64,000 nucleotides of DNA from Photobacterium aquae (GCF_001029445.1 NZ_LDOT01000030.1:1-64000), one strand, 5' to 3'. Positions 53,571 to 63,101 are shown, counted from the stretch's first letter. The notes: generated from the sequence alone by a model not told the origin. Translations and numbers: made by a program.

Positions 53571-54188
53571 ATGAACGGCACACAACATCATGTTTTATCA
53601 GGAAAATCAGAAGCTCTACGTCGCCTCTTTCGTACTGCTGCATGTGTTGTCGGCCTAATCGGCACAGCAGGTATTGCCAGCTATCCTAACCATAGCTACG
53701 GGAACGAGTTTGTTTCCAATATCAAACTACTTAACTACACCGATAATTATGGCAACATCTCACTACGTGGCGCCGGTCGTATTTCACTGCCAGACCCACT
53801 TATTGTAAAAGGCAATCTAAACTTAGAAATGTCCCGCCTCACGGCTTTACCTAATAAGCTCACAGTGAAAGGAAATTTGGATTTAGCCTATAGCCATATC
53901 ACGCAATTACCCTCGCAATTGGCTGTTGGTGGATACATTAATCTCGCCCACTCCGCGATCACTTATTTAAATAATGGCCTACATGTAAAAGGGGATCTCA
54001 GTCTCATGGGAACAAAAATTAAAAATTTGCCACCCTATCTATACGTAGGCGGAAATCTATATTTAGCTAATACCGCTATTACGGAGTTACCTAATTATCT
54101 TGTCGTGGGGGGGAATATTTATCTTGGCGGTGCGAAAGTTTCATCTATTCCAGAAACGGCGCAAATTAGCGGTTACGTATATCAATAA
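53571..54188 (+). CDS. Repeat protein with seven 20-residue LPxxLxVxGxLxL units
   Basis: A 205-residue protein with a hydrophobic N-terminal segment (about 22-37), perhaps an uncleaved signal anchor. Residues 63-202 divide exactly into seven 20-residue repeats of the pattern (L/I)xLxxxxIxxLPxxLxVxGN, like LSLMGTKIKNLPPYLYVGGN. This is a short beta-solenoid or LRR-like array and ends with VYQ. The repeats differ at many positions, so it is not a recent duplication. No family is named with confidence; ligand binding at the cell surface is a guess. CAGAGATA precedes the ATG. Confidence 0.75.
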   Translation: MNGTQHHVLSGKSEALRRLFRTAACVVGLIGTAGIASYPNHSYGNEFVSNIKLLNYTDNYGNISLRGAGRISLPDPLIVKGNLNLEMSRLTALPNKLTVKGNLDLAYSHITQLPSQLAVGGYINLAHSAITYLNNGLHVKGDLSLMGTKIKNLPPYLYVGGNLYLANTAITELPNYLVVGGNIYLGGAKVSSIPETAQISGYVYQ

Positions 54189-54999
54189 ACACAATAGAAA
54201 ATTAGGCCAGAAACACTGGATCACTAGGTGCTTCTGGCATCTTCTTTAGCAAATTTAATGGTCAATCAAAATATTGGCTTTGAGCCTAGATACAATTATT
54301 TTGATTTCATTTTCAGGCTGCTAACCTGTGACTTGTGATAGAACCACTGACGGCGGCTTCTATTTTTCATCATTCACCTCTCATTTATCCAAAACGAGTA
54401 AGGTTGATATTTCTCAATACTTAATACCGTTCTTACTCATTTAAACAGTTTTACTTTACCCTTTCGTCTATTACATCCCTATGACATTAAGATGAAAGTA
54501 AAACGTCACTACTCGCTACAAACAACAATAGAACAATCTCAAGCGCTTTGTTTTCTCAAGCTTGGTTATTGCAATGAAGTTGGGGAGTTTAAAGAACTGT
54601 TGGTGCTAGAAATGAATATAACGCAGACTTTTTCGGAGTCAATTGTTTTACTGATTTCACCTCTTTTTGTTACCAACAAATTCAATATAAGAGGCACAGG
54701 ATACTTTTGCAATCCCTACTTTGCAAGTTTTTTGTGATCTAGATTTACTTATTAAGCACCAATAGGCACTAACTGCTCATCAAGACATTGAAAAAAAAGC
54801 ATTTTGTCTAGCAAGTCACATTTACACATCCGCCTTATAAAATAGGCAAACTAACTTATCTTTATTCGCAGCCCCATCACACAATCGCATTAATTGCATA
54901 CGCTTTGCACAATATTCACGCTGTAATTTGATCTAGGTACTGGTCAAAAAATGTCAACAAGGCTTAACTACGACTAGATACGACTAAAGAGGAATAACA
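54189..54999. other. Long AT-rich intergenic region
   Basis: Apart from the hairpin at 54206-54245, this 811-bp stretch shows no convincing gene. The 81-codon frame at 54492 lacks a ribosome site and has no recognisable features. Confidence 0.5.
54206..54245 (+). terminator. Possible terminator of the repeat-protein gene
   Basis: GCCAGAA and TTCTGGC arms flank a loop with partial further pairing; the tail is only moderately T-rich. Confidence 0.45.
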
Positions 55000-55551
55000 A
55001 TGACTCGCCAACCATTACTGACAACCCCCAGGCTAATCCTCCGACCATTTCAACTGGCCGATGCCACCAAGGTCCAAGAGCTTGCTGGCAAGATCGAAAT
55101 CGCTAATGGCACCATCAACATCCCTCACCCCTATCCTAATGGCGCAGCAGGTCAATGGATCGGTAGGCTGTTGGCTGGCTGGAACAGCGGCCAATCCGCC
55201 ATTTATGCCATCACTCTCAAAAGTAACGAACAGCTCATCGGGTGTGTTGGCCTCCACAACATCGAATCCCAAAGTGCCCAAATCGGTTACTGGATCGGCC
55301 TGCCTTTTTGGGGCAACGGTTACTGTACCGAAGCTGCAACCCGAATCGCCGAATTTGGATTTAACAAGCTCAATTTGGATTTGATCTATGGCCAGCACTT
55401 CAGCCGAGAACCTCATCCAGGAAAAGTCTTGGAAAAAATAGGCATGAATCACGTAATGACTAAACAAGATGCAATTAGGGTCAATATGATTTCAGAAAAC
55501 ATCGAATACTATGAAATGCGCAGTCCTATCTCGGCTGCGGCTACCGCCTGA
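55000..55551 (+). CDS. GNAT-family N-acetyltransferase (RimJ/RimL-like)
   Basis: A 183-residue enzyme with TTPRLILRPFQLADATKV, the classic RimJ-type N-terminus. The acetyl-CoA region GYWIGLPFWGNGYCTEAATR and the HPGKVLEKIGM motif B are present. Acceptor unknown. AGAGGAAT precedes the ATG. Confidence 0.88.
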   Translation: MTRQPLLTTPRLILRPFQLADATKVQELAGKIEIANGTINIPHPYPNGAAGQWIGRLLAGWNSGQSAIYAITLKSNEQLIGCVGLHNIESQSAQIGYWIGLPFWGNGYCTEAATRIAEFGFNKLNLDLIYGQHFSREPHPGKVLEKIGMNHVMTKQDAIRVNMISENIEYYEMRSPISAAATA

Positions 55552-55627
55552 TACCAACAGCTATACTGACTAGCATTATGCAGGGTTTAGATGTCCCTGC
55601 CCTTCTTCTGCATCATCGATCTTGATG

Positions 55628-56122
55628 TTAATTGGCACTCTTTATCCGTGCCATGTTATACACATCCACATACTCACCATCTCTAAAAGCGTAATTACAA
55701 GCTGTTCCTTCAATAACAAACCCCCATTTTTCATAAAATGCAATGGCAGCCGTATTATCCGTGTAAACACTCAACTCTATACGAGTTACCCCCAACCAGT
55801 TTTCAGCAAGATCGATGGCCGCTTCAAGTAATTGATTGCCAATCCCCTGCCCTTGATAGTTTTCCCGAACACCAATTCCGATACCCACTACATGGCGCCG
55901 CCGTGGGTTACTATTCCCCCAAATTCCAATCTGGCCAGCAATTACCCCATTCACCTCCGCAACCAAACTGTAATGATGGGCCGGCTGAGAATCCAACCTT
56001 TGCTCCCATGTCTGAATCGACGGAAACGGCAGCTGCAATGTCCCTGCATACACCGATGGACAGGCATATATATCCCTAATTGCTACCGCATCACTTTTTT
56101 CTGCATGCCTTATTGTCGCCAT
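55628..56122 (-). CDS. GNAT-family acetyltransferase, AaaT (YhhY)-like
   Basis: A 164-residue GNAT enzyme closely following E. coli AaaT/YhhY: RHAEKSDAVAIRDIYACPSV, TLQLPFPS, ENYQGQGIGNQLLEAAI and RDGEYVDVYNMARI. That protein acetylates L-amino acids such as Phe and Met. The acetyl-CoA loop QGQGIG is intact. It is convergent with the GNAT gene at 55000, with no sequence relationship beyond the fold. Confidence 0.88.
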   Translation of the reverse strand: MATIRHAEKSDAVAIRDIYACPSVYAGTLQLPFPSIQTWEQRLDSQPAHHYSLVAEVNGVIAGQIGIWGNSNPRRRHVVGIGIGVRENYQGQGIGNQLLEAAIDLAENWLGVTRIELSVYTDNTAAIAFYEKWGFVIEGTACNYAFRDGEYVDVYNMARIKSAN

Positions 56123-56635
56123 CTTCTCGCTCTCCTTGCGCGTAACATTCAGCTCTTAATCAACTTCCATTGTACGTTTTATAAAATACACCAAATTGAC
56201 TCTTATTTTATAACGTTAAATTAATCATCATATTAGAGCAATGATCCATAGAGGTATAGACAACGTACTAGCAGTGGATAATTTCATTAAAGTGAAAAAA
56301 ATCAATACTAGAACTTAAATATCAATCATTAACGTCAATCGTATGGAATATTTAACCATGAATTGACCCGTAATTAACTATAATTACATTGGGCTTGATA
56401 ATGAGGAATTAGGCTTCAACCGCCAACTCTCAACACCAACCTACGAGTTTATACTCAGTGAAAATTTAGTTTATAACATAACACTTTGATTTTTATGCAG
56501 TATCGAATACTAGTCACTTTTTTGAAAGATAACGACTCCTTTCAGGTCTATTATTCTGAATGTGATGCGCATCACAATAATAATCACAAAAGCAAACACA
56601 TATGGCATCAGCCACTGATCAATGAGGTGAAGATT
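56123..56635. other. Intergenic region with CRP site
   Basis: The region is AT-rich without a supported ORF until the secreted protein at 56636. The in-frame extension from 56486 has no coding character. Confidence 0.5.
56561..56576. promoter_or_regulatory. Perfect CRP-binding palindrome
   Basis: TGTGATGCGCATCACA is a perfect 16-bp palindrome and matches the CRP consensus TGTGA-N6-TCACA. It ends 59 bases before the ATG of the secreted protein, placed to activate a promoter just downstream. Confidence 0.8.
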
Positions 56636-56944
56636 ATGTCTAGCTTGAAAGTACTAACCGCTACCGCTGCAATTGTAATGTCAACATCTGTATTCGCAGA
56701 TATCCGTGTTGCCGATACCCATAATGGGGCATGGGTTACCGTTACTGAAAACGGTCAACCTGCAGCCAATGCATCGGTATCTGTCGCGAATGTACCTCAG
56801 CAACGAAAAAGCTACAAAACAGATGAAAACGGCCGCGTATTTATTCCTTTAACTCTGCAAAACTCTCGCTCTATCAAATACAAAGCCCGTACTGAGAATG
56901 GTAAAGAATCGTCACGGTTCGCATTCCATTCAACCAACAAATAA
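56636..56944 (+). CDS. Small secreted protein with Ig/CNA-B-like domain
   Basis: A 102-residue exported protein. The signal peptide ends in STSVFA and the mature part begins DIRVADTHNGAWVTVTENG. It then shows PAANASVSVANV, TDENGRVFIPL and a strand-rich end, the pattern of a carboxypeptidase-regulatory or CNA-B-like beta domain. GAGGTGA precedes the ATG at 56636, so the longer frame from 56486 is rejected. The CRP palindrome upstream suggests carbon-dependent expression. Function unknown. Confidence 0.75.
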   Translation: MSSLKVLTATAAIVMSTSVFADIRVADTHNGAWVTVTENGQPAANASVSVANVPQQRKSYKTDENGRVFIPLTLQNSRSIKYKARTENGKESSRFAFHSTNK

Positions 56945-56961
56945 TCACCTAACCCTTTCAT

Positions 56962-56988
56962 AAAGACCCTGTTACGCAGGGTCTTTCC
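56962..56988. terminator. Bidirectional terminator
   Basis: A perfect 10-bp stem AAAGACCCTG with a 5-base loop between convergent genes. Confidence 0.85.
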
Positions 56989-56993
56989 CTTAT

Positions 56994-57545
56994 CTAGCGA
57001 GCATAATCCCGGCGATTCAAATCACGCGCCAATATCAGTGCCAACCCCATGATCTGAAGAAACAATGCCAGATTTCTCAATATTGAGATGCTCTCCATTT
57101 TTCCCGCATGCTGCTTAATAAGTCCCTGATTATCAAAATACAACGTATTGATCTTTTCACGTTGAGATTGCTGTAGCCTATCAAACTGCTGCATCAGGTA
57201 TGGGATCTCACTCATCGTTAGCTTGATGGTTAAATCCGGCAATACGTTAGCAATATCCTGCTGTAACACCTCGCGAACCGGATCTGGCAATGCCTGTCCT
57301 GCCATATCACTGACGGCTAACAGAGCCAGGGTATGCTCACGCTTTCGCTCTAGGGTTTCTATCTGCTGCCATACTAAATTAATCAGCTTGTCATTGGCTT
57401 GTTGCTGCTGCAAAAGGTCGTTAGCCTGCCGGGTTGCACCATCAATATAAAAATTGGTTAATAGCGCTGAAATAATATTCAGCATTAATCCCATCCCCAC
57501 CAGTATCCAAGTAGGTATTGTCCACTTACGACGATATCTTGCCAT
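56994..57545 (-). CDS. Hypothetical protein with two membrane helices around a helical domain
   Basis: A 183-residue protein with helices at about 10-30 (IPTWILVGMGLMLNIISALL) and 157-173 (LRNLALFLQIMGLALILA) and a Gln-rich alpha-helical section between them. The layout is like a sensor input domain without an output domain. No recognised family. It is divergent from ovoA with 130 bp between. Confidence 0.65.
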   Translation of the reverse strand: MARYRRKWTIPTWILVGMGLMLNIISALLTNFYIDGATRQANDLLQQQQANDKLINLVWQQIETLERKREHTLALLAVSDMAGQALPDPVREVLQQDIANVLPDLTIKLTMSEIPYLMQQFDRLQQSQREKINTLYFDNQGLIKQHAGKMESISILRNLALFLQIMGLALILARDLNRRDYAR

Positions 57546-57677
57546 CTCTCACCTGCCGAGGTTTGCCTTTGCTGTGCCCACCTATCAGATAAACATGAAA
57601 CAAAAGCCGATTGGTGACAATCCAATTCACTGTCTATCTTTAGGTTTTAGGATTAAATCAAATGGAAATACAAATAG

Positions 57678-59810
57678 ATGAATGAACATCTACCTTACGC
57701 GACAAAAACTGTCCTCTTATCCGGGAGAGATAGCAACCAAAAACGCCAAGAACTCAAAAATGCTTTCAATCACACTTGGCAGCTCTACGAATCCCTTTTC
57801 TCACTCATCAACAATGAGTCAGGTTACTACCTTAAAGCGGAGCCATTGCGCCATCCGCTCATTTTCTATTTTGGCCACACTGCCACCTTCTATATTAATA
57901 AACTCAAACTAGGCAAATACATCAACAAACGCGTCAACAGCCACTTCGAGTCAATGTTCGCCATTGGGGTGGATGAAATGTCTTGGGACGATCTTGACGA
58001 CAGCCACTACAACTGGCCGAGCGTTGCAGAGGTGAAAGCATACCGCGATGAGGTTTGCAGCCTTGTCAATAACGTTATCGATAACATGCCTTTGGATCTG
58101 CCAATTACCGCACAATGCCCCGCATGGATAATCCTGATGGGGATCGAACATGAGCGGATCCATTTAGAAACCTCATCGGTTATTATCCGCCAGCTCCCTC
58201 TTGCCAGCATCACCCCACACCCAGACTGGCCAGCTTGCCAAGACAGCGGGCCTTCCCCTGACAATTGCTTCCTGTCCGTTACTGGTGGCAATGTGATGTT
58301 AGGAAAAGAGGCCGATGCCGAGACCTACGGCTGGGATAACGAATACGGTAAGCAATCCTTTCAGGTTGAGCCGTTCAAGGCCGCAAAATACCTAGTCTCC
58401 AACGAAGAATACCTCGAGTTTGTCAATGACGATGGTTACCGCCAACATCGATACTGGAGCGAAGAAGGCCAAGCCTGGCTGGCCTATACCCAGGCCTTAA
58501 TGCCCCGTTTCTGGCGTTACCACAACAACCGCTACTTCCAGCGCAACCTAACCGAAGAGATCCCACTGCCATTAAATTGGCCCGTGGAAGTCAACCAGCT
58601 AGAGGCCAAAGCTTTCTGCAACTGGAAAGCCGAACAAATACAGCGTTCCATACGGCTACCTACCGAAGCCGAATGGCACATACTGCGGCAAAGCATCACC
58701 AGTGACTCCCCCCATTGGCACGAGCCTCCGGGCAATATCGAACTGAGCTATTTTGCGTCGTCCTGCCCTGTCGACCGCTTCCAGTCCGAAGGGCTCTGCG
58801 ACATCGTTGGCAATGTCTGGCAGTGGACTGAAACCTGTATTGATGGCTTCCCCGGCTTTGCCGTTCACCCGCTCTACGATGATTTCTCCACCCCGACATT
58901 TGATGGCAAACATACCCTCATCAAAGGCGGTTCATGGATATCAACCGGCAATGAATCCACCCGGACATCACGCTACGCGTTTCGCCGCCATTTCTACCAA
59001 CATGCCGGTTTCCGCTATATCGAATCCAAGCAATCGCCCGATAGCATGGCTTCTCTCAATGTCTATGAGACCGATGAACTGATCTCCCAATACCTAGAAT
59101 TCCACTATGGTGATGAATACTTTTCAGTCCCTAACTTTTGTATCAACGGTGTCCAACAATGCCTGCGAGAAATTCAACTGACCCATCACACAAAAGCACT
59201 GGATATTGGTTGCTCTGTCGGCAGAGCCAGCTTCGAGCTGGCTAAGATATTTGACCATGTTGACGGTATCGACTTTTCGGCCCGGTTTATCCAGCAGGCA
59301 TATTCACTAACCGAACAAGGAGAAAAACGCTATACCATTAAAACCGAAGGCGACTTAGTCGAATTCAAAAGCGTCACCCTCGAGGAACTCGGCTATCAGT
59401 CACTATGCGATAAAATCCATTTCAGTCAGGGGGATGCCTGTAATCTCAAGCCCCAGTTCACCCATTATGATCTGATCTATGCCTCAAACCTGATTGACCG
59501 CCTGAACGATCCCAAACAGTTTCTGAGCACCATCCACCAGCGGATCAACGAAGGCGGATACTTGGTCATCACATCGCCCTATACGTGGCTCGAAAGCTAT
59601 ACCGACAAAGACAAATGGCTTGGCGGGATCAAAATCAACGGGGAAAACTTCACAACACTCGACGGACTGACCGAAACCCTAATCCCCCACTTCGAGCTGG
59701 TCGCCGTCAAAGAACTTCCATTCGTGATCCGAGAGACCAAACGCAAGTTCCAACACAGCCTGTCGGAAATGACGATTTGGCGCAAACGCGACCGCCCAAC
59801 CTATCAATAA
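57678..59810 (+). CDS. ovoA: 5-histidylcysteine sulfoxide synthase with methyltransferase domain
   Basis: A 710-residue ovothiol biosynthesis enzyme of the OvoA family. The N-terminal DinB-like part carries the iron ligands HERIHLE (His158, His162, Glu164). A formylglycine-generating-type sulfatase-modifying domain covers about 195-450, with GNVWQWTET and GGSWISTGNESTR. The C-terminal SAM methyltransferase (about 500-705) has ALDIGCSVGRASFEL. It couples Cys and His by oxygen-dependent C-S bond formation, then methylates the imidazole. OvoB, the PLP lyase that finishes the thiol, is not nearby. No clear operon. Confidence 0.95.
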   Translation: MNEHLPYATKTVLLSGRDSNQKRQELKNAFNHTWQLYESLFSLINNESGYYLKAEPLRHPLIFYFGHTATFYINKLKLGKYINKRVNSHFESMFAIGVDEMSWDDLDDSHYNWPSVAEVKAYRDEVCSLVNNVIDNMPLDLPITAQCPAWIILMGIEHERIHLETSSVIIRQLPLASITPHPDWPACQDSGPSPDNCFLSVTGGNVMLGKEADAETYGWDNEYGKQSFQVEPFKAAKYLVSNEEYLEFVNDDGYRQHRYWSEEGQAWLAYTQALMPRFWRYHNNRYFQRNLTEEIPLPLNWPVEVNQLEAKAFCNWKAEQIQRSIRLPTEAEWHILRQSITSDSPHWHEPPGNIELSYFASSCPVDRFQSEGLCDIVGNVWQWTETCIDGFPGFAVHPLYDDFSTPTFDGKHTLIKGGSWISTGNESTRTSRYAFRRHFYQHAGFRYIESKQSPDSMASLNVYETDELISQYLEFHYGDEYFSVPNFCINGVQQCLREIQLTHHTKALDIGCSVGRASFELAKIFDHVDGIDFSARFIQQAYSLTEQGEKRYTIKTEGDLVEFKSVTLEELGYQSLCDKIHFSQGDACNLKPQFTHYDLIYASNLIDRLNDPKQFLSTIHQRINEGGYLVITSPYTWLESYTDKDKWLGGIKINGENFTTLDGLTETLIPHFELVAVKELPFVIRETKRKFQHSLSEMTIWRKRDRPTYQ

Positions 59811-59957
59811 TCGCTCCTATCACGCGCTTATCACGCGCCTACGCATCATCATGCCGGGCGCGTTCATTCCTTCGGTCATTGGCAACTCGCCCGCTATGAA
59901 GTAGTTTGACACTATGCTAATGTTACGCTGTTTTTAGCCGTCCAATTCGAGACCATC

Positions 59958-60263
59958 ATGAAGACCCCTTGTGTTGCAAAATGCAAAAATAACAACGGTA
60001 TTTGCAGCGGTTGCCACCGTACAATGAAAGAAATTGAGCTGTGGCGTACTCTTAATGACAATCAGCAAGAAAAAATCATGGGTGAAATCCGCGGTATCGC
60101 CTCCACTCACCTGTGCAGTCAATGCGGTGAGCCCGCCCATTGCGATCTCAGCGCCGGTCGTTCAACCTGTTGGTGCTCCACCGTTGCCCCGAGGGATACC
60201 TCCGGAATTGATACCGAAAAATGCTTGTGTCGCAAATGCCTCGAAAAGCTCCCTCTTCTATAA
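59958..60263 (+). CDS. DUF1289 protein with C-terminal Cys-rich CWC domain
   Basis: A 101-residue protein. The first half is DUF1289: CVAKCKNNNGICSGCHRTMKEIELW. The second is a Cys-rich module with CSQCGEPAHCDLSAGRSTCW (in part) and CLCRKCLEKLPLL, like Cys_rich_CWC. Ten or more Cys residues would bind metal. A fusion of the two in one short gene is notable. Probably cytoplasmic; function unknown. The opposite-strand frame is a shadow. Confidence 0.82.
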   Translation: MKTPCVAKCKNNNGICSGCHRTMKEIELWRTLNDNQQEKIMGEIRGIASTHLCSQCGEPAHCDLSAGRSTCWCSTVAPRDTSGIDTEKCLCRKCLEKLPLL

Positions 60264-60402
60264 ATATTCCTGAACCAAACTCAATGAAACGCCATTAATT
60301 TACATATACCCGAGCAATAAGCTGATTTATCAGCAAACATACAGTTGCCTATACCGCCAGAGCAATTATAATCACGATTTTCCACTTCTACTGGGGTGAG
60401 CA

Positions 60403-60741
60403 ATGCGATATAAAACAATAATTATGGGCCTTGTTCTCGCCCTTAACACTTTCAATGCGTACAGTGCATCAACAGATGATAATGCCCTTCCGGACAACGA
60501 AGACATCTGCGAACAACAGTTGACCCGGCTGCTAAACCAAAAACAAATGGTGTTTAGTGATCGCAATGCAAGCCCTACCGTGCGCAGAGATGCAGAACGC
60601 GCTATTGATGGCTCGAGGAAAATATTCAGCCAAGGCGGCAGCTATTGCGAAGCCAAAAATGCGCTCGAAGGATACCGTCCAGATAAAAACCAAGATATTA
60701 GCTTCAGAGATGGTGAAGTTAACTATTTTGGCCGCGGTTAG
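60403..60741 (+). CDS. Small secreted protein
   Basis: A 112-residue exported protein with signal peptide (MGLVLALNTFNAYSA). The mature part is polar and alpha-helical with Cys in EDICEQQL and GSYCEAKN that could pair. Family unknown. TGGGGTGAG precedes the ATG. Confidence 0.7.
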   Translation: MRYKTIIMGLVLALNTFNAYSASTDDNALPDNEDICEQQLTRLLNQKQMVFSDRNASPTVRRDAERAIDGSRKIFSQGGSYCEAKNALEGYRPDKNQDISFRDGEVNYFGRG

Positions 60742-60857
60742 TCCCAATGACAGTTTTTTGTACGTTAAGGTTATGAAATAAAAATGCTACTATTATACCC
60801 AAGTAGCAACACCTGTTGCAGAAATTAAGATATCCAGAGCTCCTTGAAGGTGATTTT

Positions 60858-61307
60858 ATGAAAAAGTGGCTGCTCCCGTTACTCGCCATCCCATTATTTC
60901 TAACGGGTTGTGAATCTGAGACCCCACAAGGATTTTCCGTACAAAATATCCAGCAAAGTTGGGTGTTGACCAAGGTTGATGGCAAAGATGTCACGATCAA
61001 TGAACCACGGACGATCCCAGGCATGGCCATTGATGCCGACTTGAAAGTATCAGGCTTCAGCGGCTGTAATCGTTTTTTTGGCCAAGCAGAGATCCGTGAC
61101 AGCAATAAATTCCGCCTTGCTAACATGGGGGCAACAAAAATGGCCTGTATTCAAGACGACCAAGCCACCATTGAAGCTGTCATGACCCAATCACTGCAAG
61201 AATGGAATAACGCATCACTGGAAAATAATATTTTGACGCTGACATCCGAACAGCACATTCTGACATTCATGCCAGAAGCCATTACCGATAATGAGAATGA
61301 CCAATAA
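60858..61307 (+). CDS. META-domain lipoprotein, HslJ-like
   Basis: A 149-residue lipoprotein: lipobox LFLTGC with Cys18 and Glu at +2. The META domain shows SWVLTKVDGKDV, FSGCNRFFGQAEI and MGATKMACIQDDQA, as in HslJ, which affects heat tolerance and novobiocin sensitivity in E. coli. The ATG at 60858 follows GAAGGTG; the frame from 60816 adds 14 residues without support. It is followed by a strong terminator. Confidence 0.88.
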   Translation: MKKWLLPLLAIPLFLTGCESETPQGFSVQNIQQSWVLTKVDGKDVTINEPRTIPGMAIDADLKVSGFSGCNRFFGQAEIRDSNKFRLANMGATKMACIQDDQATIEAVMTQSLQEWNNASLENNILTLTSEQHILTFMPEAITDNENDQ

Positions 61308-61372
61308 CGCATTTCCTATGTTATGCGATATATCCACACCTCCTTCTCACCGTCGGCCTCATAGCCGACTTT

Positions 61373-61400
61373 ACGCAGCCTTCAGGCTGCGTTTTTGTTT
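61373..61400 (+). terminator. Terminator after the META lipoprotein gene
   Basis: An 8-bp stem ACGCAGCC/GGCTGCGT with a TTCA loop and TTTTTGTTTT tail. A smaller GTCGGC/GCCGAC hairpin lies just before it (61352-61369). Confidence 0.9.
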
Positions 61401-61412
61401 TAAGAGCCCGCG

Positions 61413-62450
61413 ATGAAAGTCACCAAGAAACAGGCTGCCACCCTAAAACAGGCAATCTCCTATTGGCAGCAAGAAGGCCTAATATCAGAGCCTCAAGCTG
61501 CATCACTCAACACCAGTTATGACATTGTCGGTTTTAACTGGAAGTTATTGGCCGTCTACTCCTTCTGGATTGCCATTACCTGTCTGGTCATTTCCGTCGG
61601 TGTGCTATTAGCTGATGACTATTTACTCATGCTCCTGGCAAAGCTCATTGATACACCCGCCAGTGTGCTGGCCGTTATCAGTGCCGCCATTGCTGCGTTT
61701 GCCTTCCGCTTCGGCTTCAAGCGCCGCATTCGTTCACCAGATAAGCAGGTAAGCAACGAAGCTCTCTATTTTTTCGGGGTCTTATTCACCTCGGTATCTG
61801 CTGGCTTCATCCGCGAGACAACGCTATTCGAAGGGGTACACATTGCCTGGTTCCTACTCGCATTGACCCTGATTCTGGCCGTTCTTGGCTTCAAGCTACG
61901 CAGTATGCTTATCTGGTCTTTTGCCCTGCTATTCTTTGCCGGATGGGGAATAGAGCAAACCAGCGTTCTATCCAATGATAAAGGCTACTTTCTTGGCCTC
62001 AATATACCGTGGCGAATGCTCATACTGGGCGGCATTGTTCTGGCCGGTGCCAAATGGCTACAGGGTCATCCCAAATACCATCCCCTTTATGAACCCAGCC
62101 GCTTCATCGGCCTGCTCTATCTGCTCTCATCGCTCTGGATCATATCGATTGTCGGCAACTACGGCGACGCAGCATCATGGGCAAAAGTAGCCCAAACAGA
62201 ATTGTTACACTGGGCGCTATTGGCCATCACCAGTTGTATCGGGCTGCTCATCTATGGCATCCGTACCAATGACAAGCTCATAGGCGGTTTTGCCATGACG
62301 TTTTTGCTGATTAACCTATATACCCGTTATTTCGAATACTTCTGGGATTCAATGCACAAGACACTGTTCTTTGCCGGGCTAGCCTTGAGTTTCTGGCTTA
62401 TCGGCAGCAAAGCCGAAACACTCTGGCAGCTCAGTACCAAGTCTAAATAA
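61413..62450 (+). CDS. DUF2157-like multi-pass membrane protein
   Basis: A 345-residue inner-membrane protein. A short cytosolic start (QAISYWQQEGLISEPQAASL) matches the DUF2157 N-terminus, followed by about ten hydrophobic segments. It has no transporter motif. Function unknown; related proteins are scattered in proteobacteria. The call rests on the N-terminal pattern and topology. Confidence 0.7.
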   Translation: MKVTKKQAATLKQAISYWQQEGLISEPQAASLNTSYDIVGFNWKLLAVYSFWIAITCLVISVGVLLADDYLLMLLAKLIDTPASVLAVISAAIAAFAFRFGFKRRIRSPDKQVSNEALYFFGVLFTSVSAGFIRETTLFEGVHIAWFLLALTLILAVLGFKLRSMLIWSFALLFFAGWGIEQTSVLSNDKGYFLGLNIPWRMLILGGIVLAGAKWLQGHPKYHPLYEPSRFIGLLYLLSSLWIISIVGNYGDAASWAKVAQTELLHWALLAITSCIGLLIYGIRTNDKLIGGFAMTFLLINLYTRYFEYFWDSMHKTLFFAGLALSFWLIGSKAETLWQLSTKSK

Positions 62451-62573
62451 ACAGCAAGACCAAAGGATTAATGGGCAAAAAGGACGCAGATGTTAGACAG
62501 GCATATGCTACTATCACAGCAATATATGCTCAGGCAGCGCCAAAGTGCTTGGATATAAGTGGAGAAAATAAGA

Positions 62574-63053
62574 ATGAAATCAAAACGATTAATTGCGCTT
62601 TGCTTGGCAGCCGGTACCTTGCTGACAGGCTGCTCCGACAACGAAGTCGGGGATGTTTCACTAGGGATGTTCACCTTGAAAGACATCAAGATCGGGCATT
62701 TGAAAGATGAGGTGGTAACTGGTGTTACCTGTCATATCGCCTCGGTTGAAGCGGATCTTAGCCTGTCTGACCCAAGCGACAGCTCTATCTCCTGCCGCCA
62801 AACCGGCGATATCACACCGGAAATGATCGCCAAGATCGACAAGAGCAAATCGGGCGAAGTGGTCTTCAAACAATCGAAGAGTATTTTCTTCAAGACCATG
62901 AAAGTAAGACGCATCTATGATCCTGAGAATCAGACGCTGCTCTACTTGTCCTACACCACCAAAGAGACTGACGGCAGCTTCAAGCACAGCCTGTCTACCG
63001 TGCCGCTATGGGGCACCAAAGCCTATGTGGCGCCAGCAACCCAGCAGCAATAA
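62574..63053 (+). CDS. creA: CreA-family lipoprotein
   Basis: A 159-residue protein with lipobox LLTGC (Cys18). The CreA domain is unmistakable: LGMFTLKDIKIGHLKDEVV, GVTCHIAS, LSDPSDSSISCRQTG and VRRIYDPENQTLLYLSY. The function of CreA is unknown, and its name comes only from its neighbourhood with creBCD in E. coli, which is not seen here. GGAG precedes the ATG at 62574; the earlier start at 62559 lacks it. Confidence 0.93.
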   Translation: MKSKRLIALCLAAGTLLTGCSDNEVGDVSLGMFTLKDIKIGHLKDEVVTGVTCHIASVEADLSLSDPSDSSISCRQTGDITPEMIAKIDKSKSGEVVFKQSKSIFFKTMKVRRIYDPENQTLLYLSYTTKETDGSFKHSLSTVPLWGTKAYVAPATQQQ

Positions 63054-63060
63054 ACAAAAA

Positions 63061-63095
63061 CAGCCCCCTCAGATTGCATCAAAAGGGGGCTGCCT
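63061..63095. terminator. Terminator between creA and ABC permease
   Basis: A 9-bp stem CAGCCCCCT/AGGGGGCTG with a 14-base loop between convergent genes. Confidence 0.8.
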
Positions 63096-63101
63096 CTTTA
63101 A

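Noticed and set aside
54492..54737. 81-codon ORF in the long AT-rich gap
   Set aside because: No ribosome site and no recognisable signal, membrane or domain pattern.
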